NCBI GenBank assembly: GCA_964567785.1
Contig: CAZMOK010000052.1
Location: forward strand, 1 to 19,440
Reading direction: 5' to 3'
From: CAZMOK01 sp964567785
GTDB taxonomy: Bacteria; Bacteroidota; Bacteroidia; Bacteroidales; JAGOPY01
DNA length: 19,440 nucleotides
Position 1 is the stretch's first letter, and each line of letters starts with the position of its first letter. The notes beneath the pieces are model-generated. The model made no database searches. It saw nothing but the letters and a program-made list of their open reading frames with translations, and was not told where the DNA came from. Below, in pieces: positions 1 through 6,086 of the stretch. The position numbers and the translations under genes were made by a program.

Positions 1-74
1 GGAATGCAAAGAGGAAATATTTTACTTAGTTATCTGCCGCGCCGCTTTTTCATTACTCCTTCCCGCGGTCGTCA

Positions 75-122
75 TCCCTGCTCGCCATGCATAGCCTTGG
101 CGAAGCATGGCGGAGGCAGGGA
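75..122. repeat. Imperfect long hairpin (REP-like intergenic palindrome)
   Basis: The left arm TCCCTGCTCGCCATGC (75-90) pairs with the right arm GCATGGCGGAGGCAGGGA (105-122) except for two unpaired bases in the right arm, leaving a 14-nt loop. It lies about 65 bp beyond the stop codon of the minus-strand VIT/vWA gene. No U-run follows on either strand, so it is not a classical intrinsic terminator. Dispersed palindromes of this general type occur between genes in many bacteria; that this one is multi-copy is inference, since only one copy is in the window. The rest of 1-74 shows no supported gene. Confidence 0.6.
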
Positions 123-142
123 CCGGCTGGCTTTACAATGCG

Positions 143-186
143 CCCCTTCCCGGTTGGGGAGGGGTTGGGGGAGGGGCTGGGAAGGG
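143..186 (+). repeat. G-rich inverted repeat with G-quadruplex potential
   Basis: CCCTTCCC (144-151) is the exact reverse complement of GGGAAGGG (179-186). Between them are G runs at 156-159, 161-164, 167-171 and 173-176, with 1-2 nt loops, and further runs at 179-181 and 184-186. This fits the canonical four-run quadruplex pattern on the plus strand. The element abuts the TAG stop of the minus-strand VIT/vWA gene (187-189), so that gene's mRNA would carry the C-rich complement just after its stop. It may act as a 3'-end structure or be one copy of a dispersed repeat. Confidence 0.6.
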
Positions 187-2499
187 CTAAATCTTAAATC
201 TTACGGGTACCACAAACCTGCTCTCAACCGCTTTGCCCCTCTGCTCAGCAGGCTTCCACATCCCATCCGTAAGCTTTAATACCCTCATTGCTTCTTTGTC
301 GAGCGAGGGATGAACACCCCGGACTACCTTGACGTCTTTCACAGTACCATCCTTGCCAACTATGAACTCGACAAAAACAGTCCCATTGACACCCGCCTTT
401 TTCGCATCCTCAGGATAGGATAGCCTGTCTTTTATGAATTCATCCAGGGCCTGACTTCCACCCCTGAACTCAGCGCTCTTTTCCACGACGGTAAAGATTT
501 CGTTTTCTTTGGGCCTGATGTCCATATCGACGGCTGTTTCAGTCAGTTTAAACGACCTGTTCCCGCCGCCATTGGGACTTTTGCTGCAGGCGGCTCCGCC
601 GACCGCATAGTTGCTTACGCCCTGGGGCAATGGCAGGGGCTGCTTCACACTGACGTAATCACCCTCTGTATTCCTGATCTCCGAGTCGATGGCAACAAAA
701 GAGGTCAACCTTGTCAACAGATTGTATTCGAGGCCGAGCTCAACCAGTTCCGCATCGAAGTCTTCATAACCGTATCCCGCACTGGCCAGGTCGTCGTACC
801 ACCTGATCTTCTCCCTGGCCCACAGCATCCTGATCGCGCTGTTCGATGCTGAATGCCCCAGCTTGTCAAGGTCCATCTTTGAAAGGAACAGGCCTTCGCC
901 GTTGGTTCCGCTGACCGACAATACCCCTTCAATCCTGCCATTGTACTTGCCAAAAAGGATCAGTGGTTTTTGAGCGAACAGGTCGGGGTAGGATTCGGGA
1001 ATGACATCGTAGACATCCGTTCCGCTGAACTCAATGTCTATGCCCGTAAGTACCGGGCTGGAAACATATTTCCTGAATTTTTCAGCAGATGCGGGAGCCT
1101 CATTTTCGTCAAGCACAATGAAAGGCTCTCCCTGTCCGGCATGGGCGAGTCCCTCTATGAGGTGCCTGTTCACACCGCTACCGATGCCGAAAGCGAAGAA
1201 ATTGGCCTCGTCGAGGTTGTTCCTCACAATCTCGAAGGCCTTCTGTTCAACAGAGATATAACCGTCGGTAGCTATGATGAATGACCTGGATACATTCTCT
1301 TCTTTCGGGATCGAAAAGGCCCTTTTCAGGGCGCTGATAAGTTCAGTGCCCCCGCCACCGCGCTCTTTCTCAATAAAGCTGATGGCCTCTCTGATGTTTT
1401 CCCCGCTGGCCGGCAGTGAGCGGTCTGATAAAACCCGGGAACTGGCCGCAAAGAGTACCACATTGAATCTATCCACGGGCCTGAGGTTGCCGATCAGGTC
1501 TTTAAGGAGTTTCTTGCTGACATCCAGCGGGAACCCGTTCATCGATCCGGAAACATCCACGATGAAAACGTATTCCCTTGGGGGGACCATGTCAGGGGCA
1601 ATCCGTTCAGGCGGCTGGACCATGGCCAGGAAATAGTTTTCCTCATTGCCCTCGTAGAGTAAAACGCCGGAATGGATCCGGTCACCGGCCAGTTTGTACC
1701 TGATCACAAAGTCCCTGTTTCCACCATTTCTCTCTTCCGGTTTCAGGCTGATACGGGCACTTTCTTCCCCTTTAAACGAGATGTCTGTTTTGTGCGACGG
1801 ACATACCAACTTACGTAAAGGCATCCCGGCACTCAGTGTCACGTCCATACTGAAGCTGTATGGTGCTTGCTGTCCTTCTTCCAGGTAAGGATTGGCTGTC
1901 CAGCCTTCACTTGCGGAGGCCAGGTCATCGCCCGGGCTCACATACCTCGGGCCCACCACGGCAGGGTAGGTGAACTCGTAAATGTTGCCGACCGGCCTTA
2001 ACAACTCGGTGTATTGCAGTTCCACTTCGATGGTATCGCCCGGCATGATGTTGGCCACGTTCATCTGGAACACATTGGGCCTCTGCTGCTCAAGCAGGGA
2101 GGCGCTTTGCCCGTTATCGCGCGCATCTTCATAAGCCTGGCGGGCTTTGTTCTTCTCATCGATGCGGGCTATGACAACCCTTTCGCCTATCGTCATGGTC
2201 ATGCCGTGCACGGCTGCCAGTGTTGATGCCGGAAAGACATAAATGGCTTCGATTGGGCCTGTGCCGTTGTTCTTATAGACCTGGGTCACTGTGACGTTGG
2301 CGATGACCCCGGCTATATTCACGTCTGCCTCAGTGGATAGCAGGGGTAATTGTTCATTTGCCGGGTCATCCGACTGCACAAAGAAGTAGGGCGAACCCGT
2401 TCTGTCCGGATCTCCGGCACTTTGAGGAAATCCTTTTGTCACTGGAACCGATCCTGCCAACAGGACAAGGATCATTATCGGAATTATTGACTTTTTCAT
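187..2499 (-). CDS. VIT and von Willebrand A domain protein with C-terminal TonB domain
   Basis: This 770-residue protein begins with a hydrophobic signal or anchor segment (about 1-25). A VIT (vault/inter-alpha-trypsin) domain follows at roughly 45-180, then a vWA domain from about 308 to 480. The vWA domain has a complete metal-binding MIDAS: D315-x-S317-x-S319, T385 and D412. After a long beta-rich region with the S-F-V-A-I-D segment usual in VIT/vWA proteins (600-605), residues about 667-770 form a TonB C-terminal domain (Y-P-E-D-A-K near 695, V-F-V-E-F-I-V-G-K-D-G near 708, W-K-P-A-E-Q-R-G-K near 748). VIT/vWA proteins are usually extracytoplasmic adhesion or binding scaffolds; the TonB domain normally contacts outer-membrane partners. 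The gene is divergent from an ECF sigma factor whose partner also ends in a TonB domain, so joint function is inferred. I found no clear -7 motif upstream. The ligand is unknown. Confidence 0.88.
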   Translation of the reverse strand: MKKSIIPIMILVLLAGSVPVTKGFPQSAGDPDRTGSPYFFVQSDDPANEQLPLLSTEADVNIAGVIANVTVTQVYKNNGTGPIEAIYVFPASTLAAVHGMTMTIGERVVIARIDEKNKARQAYEDARDNGQSASLLEQQRPNVFQMNVANIMPGDTIEVELQYTELLRPVGNIYEFTYPAVVGPRYVSPGDDLASASEGWTANPYLEEGQQAPYSFSMDVTLSAGMPLRKLVCPSHKTDISFKGEESARISLKPEERNGGNRDFVIRYKLAGDRIHSGVLLYEGNEENYFLAMVQPPERIAPDMVPPREYVFIVDVSGSMNGFPLDVSKKLLKDLIGNLRPVDRFNVVLFAASSRVLSDRSLPASGENIREAISFIEKERGGGGTELISALKRAFSIPKEENVSRSFIIATDGYISVEQKAFEIVRNNLDEANFFAFGIGSGVNRHLIEGLAHAGQGEPFIVLDENEAPASAEKFRKYVSSPVLTGIDIEFSGTDVYDVIPESYPDLFAQKPLILFGKYNGRIEGVLSVSGTNGEGLFLSKMDLDKLGHSASNSAIRMLWAREKIRWYDDLASAGYGYEDFDAELVELGLEYNLLTRLTSFVAIDSEIRNTEGDYVSVKQPLPLPQGVSNYAVGGAACSKSPNGGGNRSFKLTETAVDMDIRPKENEIFTVVEKSAEFRGGSQALDEFIKDRLSYPEDAKKAGVNGTVFVEFIVGKDGTVKDVKVVRGVHPSLDKEAMRVLKLTDGMWKPAEQRGKAVESRFVVPVRFKI

Positions 2500-2560
2500 A
2501 ATTAATAGGATTTAAGTGAAGAATTTAATTTTCTTGTTTCCATAATTGCAGTTTTTTTTG

Positions 2561-2576
2561 ATCTCAATTTTGAGAT
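2561..2576. promoter_or_regulatory. Palindrome in the divergent intergenic region (possible operator)
   Basis: ATCTCAA (2561-2567) and TTGAGAT (2570-2576) are perfect inverted arms around a 2-nt centre, about 62 bp before the VIT/vWA gene and 163 bp before the sigma-factor gene. Wider inverted heptamers TGCCGGC (2576-2582) and GCCGGCA (2624-2630) flank an A-rich tract. No good TAnnTTTG -7 element is visible anywhere in 2500-2738, which would fit promoters read by an alternative sigma factor. The operator role is inference. Confidence 0.35.
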
Positions 2577-2738
2577 GCCGGCGTTGGCTGAATTCCATAA
2601 AAAAAAATCGAAAAAATTAAGGGGCCGGCAATGATTTCCGTAGGAAAACGCTAGCTGGTACATTATTTGTATTTTTATTTATTGCAATTGACTGTATGCC
2701 AATTATAGACATTGTGGTCTGTTGATAACTGCAACAAT

Positions 2739-3341
2739 ATGTTTGCCCGGTTCAATAAAAGGTCTCGAAAGGAAAGCCGCGAACAGTGGGACGATGCCCG
2801 AATCATTGCCTCATACCGGGAAACAGACGACAAAGAACTGATCGGGATCCTTTTTACACGTTATACCCACCTGGTTTTCGGCCTTTGCCTGAAATACCTT
2901 AAAAATGAAGAGGATGCGGAAGATGCCGTGATGGAGATTTTCGAAGGGCTCTTTACCAGTTTGCTAAACCATGAAGTAAAAAACTTCAAAAGCTGGCTCC
3001 ATTCCGTTTCGAGGAACCATTGCCTGATGAAGCTGAGAAAAGATAAGACACATCTTAAAGTGTTGAAGAATGTGAAGGAAGAAAATTCACAGGCGATTAT
3101 GGATTTGGTCGGTGAAATGCATCAAGATAGCAAGACAGACAATTATTCAGTCGACCGTTTGAAGTCCCTGATACCTCTTTTGAACGAGGGGCAGCGACGA
3201 TGTATAGAGTTAGTATATTTACAGGAGAAACCCTATGCGGAGGTATGCAAGATCACCGGCTATACGGATAAACAGGTGAAGAGCTATGTGCAGAACGGAA
3301 AAAGGAACCTGAGAATAAAGCTGGAGGAAAACAGTGGATAA
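2739..3341 (+). CDS. ECF-type RNA polymerase sigma factor (sigma-70 family)
   Basis: With the ATG at 2739 the product is 200 residues. A TTG nine codons upstream (2712) would also be open but adds residues unlike the family, so ATG is preferred. Region 2 spans about 36-100, with the conserved Y-L-K-N-E-E-D-A-E-D-A segment (region 2.1/2.2) at 53-63 and F-K-S-W-L-H-S-V-S-R-N near 83-93. After a short acidic linker, region 4 spans about 144-196, with a helix-turn-helix of the form Y-A-E-V-C-x-x-T-G-Y-x-x-x-Q-V-K-S. Such factors redirect RNA polymerase to a small regulon and are held inactive by a membrane anti-sigma protein. The next gene starts inside this one (8-nt overlap), indicating translational coupling with its probable anti-sigma partner. 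Confidence 0.9.
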   Translation: MFARFNKRSRKESREQWDDARIIASYRETDDKELIGILFTRYTHLVFGLCLKYLKNEEDAEDAVMEIFEGLFTSLLNHEVKNFKSWLHSVSRNHCLMKLRKDKTHLKVLKNVKEENSQAIMDLVGEMHQDSKTDNYSVDRLKSLIPLLNEGQRRCIELVYLQEKPYAEVCKITGYTDKQVKSYVQNGKRNLRIKLEENSG

Positions 3342-4613
3342 CAGGAATGGCATAAACTGGATGTTCAATGCTTCGGGCAACCTTACTTTTGAAGCCATGC
3401 AGGCTTACCTTGAAGGAAAGCTGAACAGGGAACAGGCAGAGGTTTTCGAGAATCATCTCAAGGTATCAGAGTTCGACCGGGAAGCGCTGGAAGGGCTCAG
3501 GCTCACAACCAGTGAAAGGGCATCGGCATCCATAGCAGGACTGAATGAAAGGATTTCCGGCAGGAGCAGGCAAAGGCGAAAGATAACTTTCTGGCCGTAC
3601 TACGGGATTGCTGCATCTGTTGTTTTGATCGCCGGTGTGATCGGGGTGCTGAATTACCTGGAGAACAGACAGCCCGAGACCATATCCCAGGCCCTGCCGC
3701 CCCAAGAGGAAAAGGCCGTGGAGGAGAAGGGTGCAGAAAAGACAACTCAGTCCGGTGATGAAGCAAGGGTAGAAACAAAAGAGGAAAGTACTTATCAGCT
3801 AGTTCCTGTTGAACAGGAAGATAAAAAGCCCGAAAGCGTTGTTGGGGTTCTTGAGGAGGATATTATTCCTGAAACAGATCAGCAGACAGATGTGCTGGTT
3901 GACGACAACATCACTTTAACGGAAGAAGCGGGGAAAAAAGAAGGAGCAGGAAAAAGAACAGGAGAAGGAATAGGAGAAAGGTCAGGAAGAGGGGAAGAGG
4001 AATCAGGAGCAGGGTATGAAATGGAGGAAGAGGTGTCAAATGATATAGGGGATATTGAAGCTGCTGAAGCTTCAAAGAAGAGCCTGGAAACAACTCGGAA
4101 ACCGGTTNNNNNNNNNNNNNNNNNNNNNNNNNNNNNNNNNNNNNNNNNNNNNNNNNNNNNNNNNNNNNNNNNNNNNNNNNNNNNNNNNNNNNNNNNNNNN
4201 NNNNNNNTATTGAAGCTGCTGAAGCTTCAAAGAAGAGCCTGGAAACAACTCGGAAACCGGTTGCGATGAAAGCGCAGCAGGAACCCCAGGAAGAGGAAGA
4301 GATCTTCATGGTGGTGGAAGAGATGCCCGCGTTTCCAGGCGGTGATACAGCGCTGGCCAATTATCTTTACAGGAACATTGAATACCCGGCTGAAGCGGTT
4401 GAGAACGGGACCGAGGGAAAAGTATATGTTTCATTTATGGTAGCGAAAGACGGAAAGATCAAAAATGTCAGGATATTGAGGGGTATCGGCCATGGTTGTG
4501 ATGAGGAAGCACTCAGGGTGATCAGGGCCATGCCCGACTGGAAACCCGGCAAACAGAGAGGCAAGCCTGTAAGGGTGCAAGTGAACCTGCCGATAGTTTT
4601 TGAAATGGAATAA
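3334..4613 (+). CDS. Anti-sigma-like single-pass membrane protein with C-terminal TonB domain (split by assembly gap)
   Basis: The GTG start at 3334 overlaps the sigma-factor stop by 8 nt; an ATG at 3361 is an alternative. Residues 1-85 are cytoplasmic and contain an anti-sigma-like helix pair (A-Y-L-E-G-K-L, then F-E-N-H-L). A transmembrane helix follows at about 88-108, then a long E/K/G-rich periplasmic linker, then a TonB C-terminal domain (E-I-F-M-V-V-E opening, Y-P-A-E-A-V, V-Y-V-S-F-M-V-A-K-D-G, D-W-K-P-G-K-Q-R-G-K). The frame is broken by 100 Ns at 4108-4207. Removing the gap plus one copy of the flanking 55-bp duplication (155 nt) gives a single open frame of 374 residues, which I take as the real gene. 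The expected zinc-anti-sigma motif H-x3-C-x2-C reads H41-x3-S45-x2-D48, so zinc binding is probably lost. The anti-sigma role is inferred from position, topology and this remnant motif. Confidence 0.75.
4053..4107 (+). repeat. Left copy of 55-bp exact direct repeat flanking the gap
   Basis: This segment is identical, base for base, to 4208-4262 on the other side of the N run. It encodes part of the anti-sigma/TonB linker (I-E-A-A-E-A-S-K-K-S...). It contains an internal inverted repeat, TTGAAGCT (4055-4062) and AGCTTCAA (4068-4075), which could hinder assembly. It is either an unmerged contig-end overlap or a true tandem repeat. Confidence 0.9.
4108..4207. other. Assembly gap (100 Ns)
   Basis: Exactly 100 N characters lie inside the linker of the anti-sigma/TonB gene. 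The round length is typical of a placeholder for a gap of unknown size. The flanking identical 55-mers suggest that no sequence is really missing, though extra linker repeats cannot be excluded. Confidence 0.98.
4208..4262 (+). repeat. Right copy of 55-bp exact direct repeat flanking the gap
   Basis: This is identical to 4053-4107. Read in the frame of the downstream TonB domain it encodes the same residues as the left copy, so joining the two copies preserves the frame (155 nt removed, leaving 375 codons from 3334 to the stop at 4613). Confidence 0.9.
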
Positions 4614-4626
4614 AACCCTGTTTCTT

Positions 4627-5256
4627 TTAAATTATACCAATCCAGCCGGCTATTTCCTCAAAAAACCTTGTGAAGAGGACCGGTTTCAGCACAATGGTAA
4701 AAACAAGTCCGTATATTGCCCCCCAGAAATGGGCGTTGTGCCCTATGTTGTCGCCACCTCTCCTGGCCATATAGGCTGAATAAATGAGGTAAAGCACTCC
4801 GAAGACCACCGCCGGTATCGGGAAGGGAATGGGAAACAGGAAAAGGGAACTGGTGGGATATAGCAGGATACTCGAAAAAACCACTGCGGAAACAGCACCC
4901 GAAGCGCCCACCGCCGAATAATTGGGATTGTCTTTGTGCTTGCCATAATCAAAAAGAACAGAAAAACCAACCCCTCCCAGGTAGAGCAGAATGAAATACA
5001 AGTAGGCTGTGTTCCCGAAAAAATAATACAGTCCACTTATCACCGCATCCCCAAAAGAATACAATACGAACATATTGATGAAAAGGTGGACCCACCCGGC
5101 ATGGACCAGCGCGTAGGAAAAAAAGCGCCAGCTTTCCCTGCGGTGTTTGATGGCATAAGCGCTGAAGACCATCTTGCTTGCCAGCTCATTATTTCTGAAG
5201 GCTAGTATGGAGACTACTGCCGTTATCGCTATTATCGCCAGGATCAAAAAATTCAT
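4627..5256 (-). CDS. Rhomboid-family intramembrane serine protease
   Basis: This 209-residue polytopic protein has about six transmembrane helices. It carries the rhomboid signature: H57-x3-N61 in the second helix region, the catalytic serine in G117-A-S119-G-A, and the catalytic histidine H176 in the H-F-W-G-A-I-Y-G helix (H-x2-G-x3-G). With both catalytic residues present it is probably active, cleaving single-pass membrane proteins within the bilayer. The start codon overlaps the preceding gene's stop (TAATG), so it is translationally coupled as the last gene of the GH3 fusion/membrane protein/rhomboid operon. Its substrate cannot be read from sequence. The gene ends 13 bp from the convergent anti-sigma/TonB gene. 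Confidence 0.9.
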   Translation of the reverse strand: MNFLILAIIAITAVVSILAFRNNELASKMVFSAYAIKHRRESWRFFSYALVHAGWVHLFINMFVLYSFGDAVISGLYYFFGNTAYLYFILLYLGGVGFSVLFDYGKHKDNPNYSAVGASGAVSAVVFSSILLYPTSSLFLFPIPFPIPAVVFGVLYLIYSAYMARRGGDNIGHNAHFWGAIYGLVFTIVLKPVLFTRFFEEIAGWIGII

Positions 5257-6074
5257 TACCTGCCTCCTGTGGTTACTTCACCTGTTTCGTAGTTAAATTC
5301 GGATCCCAGCACACTGTGTGGTATAAGGTATACGGCAAGCAGCACCAGGGCGGCCGCAATGGCCCAGCCTCCTTTTCCCGGGTGTTTTCTCAGCCTCAGC
5401 ACTGCTATGAGCCAGAAAATGAACGCGACGGCTGTCTTGTTGTCGGTAAGGTCCTGACCGAGCGGCCAGCCTGCCCACCAATCACCAAACGCCATTAACT
5501 GGATGGCGGGACCAAGGATCAATCCACCGAGAAAAAGAGTGATCAGGGTTATCCATGCATATTGAAGCGTCCTCTTGCCTTTTACAAGAGCTTCAAGTCC
5601 CGTTCGTGTCGACATTAGCATGGCCGTAAACATAAGAAGGATGTGGGGCCACAACAGTATCTTTGCAACCTCGCCCTTGAATCTTATGATAACAGGATCC
5701 TCTGTCAGTTCAACAGAACTGCCGGCCTTTTCCAGCTCCACTGTATAGGCGAGCTTACCGGCCGGAGGCTGGCCCGGGAGGTAACCGTTGAGTTTACCGT
5801 TATTATAGACCATGTCTGTACTGGTCCATTCATCATCAGTCTTGTATCTTTTGTAGGTCAGGGTTCCTGAAATGCCCTCATCCGGGACTTCAATACTGAT
5901 CAGGGCATCAGATTGCCCTTCACTTGACCGTATGAGTTTGTAGCTGATCGCAGTACCGTTCAGTTCAGCAGTGCCATCGAGCGGGTGGGTGGGGCCTGTC
6001 AGGCGCTGATAAACTACAAATACAAGTGTAAGTATTATCGTAAATATCCAGAGAAATATGGGTTTCTTTAGCAT
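5256..6074 (-). CDS. Hypothetical membrane protein with an extracytoplasmic domain and five predicted helices
   Basis: I do not recognise a named family. The 272-residue product has an N-terminal transmembrane segment (about 6-23) and a roughly 110-residue beta-rich soluble domain (about 25-135) that is probably periplasmic. It then has four more helices (about 137-156, 172-196, 215-230 and 236-255), with an unusual W-W-A-G-W-P-L-G loop at 199-206. The polar C-terminal tail is short. It sits 12 bp downstream of the GH3 fusion gene and overlaps the rhomboid gene by one base, so it is co-transcribed with both. A role as membrane partner or substrate of the rhomboid protease is possible but only inferred from position. 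Confidence 0.8.
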   Translation of the reverse strand: MLKKPIFLWIFTIILTLVFVVYQRLTGPTHPLDGTAELNGTAISYKLIRSSEGQSDALISIEVPDEGISGTLTYKRYKTDDEWTSTDMVYNNGKLNGYLPGQPPAGKLAYTVELEKAGSSVELTEDPVIIRFKGEVAKILLWPHILLMFTAMLMSTRTGLEALVKGKRTLQYAWITLITLFLGGLILGPAIQLMAFGDWWAGWPLGQDLTDNKTAVAFIFWLIAVLRLRKHPGKGGWAIAAALVLLAVYLIPHSVLGSEFNYETGEVTTGGR

Positions 6075-6086
6075 AGCCAGTTATGT

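Noticed and set aside
32..55. Minus-strand mini-ORF of 7 codons (M-K-K-R-R-G-R) preceded by AAGGAG
   Set aside because: Too short to support, and the ribosome-site spacing is only about 2 nt; most likely chance.
4..279. 91-codon plus-strand ORF at the window start
   Set aside because: It runs through the hairpin and G-rich repeat and into the antisense of the VIT/vWA gene; the composition is repeat-derived and no domain is visible.
2712..2738. TTG start adding nine residues to the sigma factor
   Set aside because: The added residues do not resemble sigma-factor N termini; the ATG at 2739 gives a normal 200-residue protein.
3911..4360. 149-codon minus-strand ORF across the N gap
   Set aside because: It is antisense to the purine-rich linker and is open only because of low complexity and the Ns.
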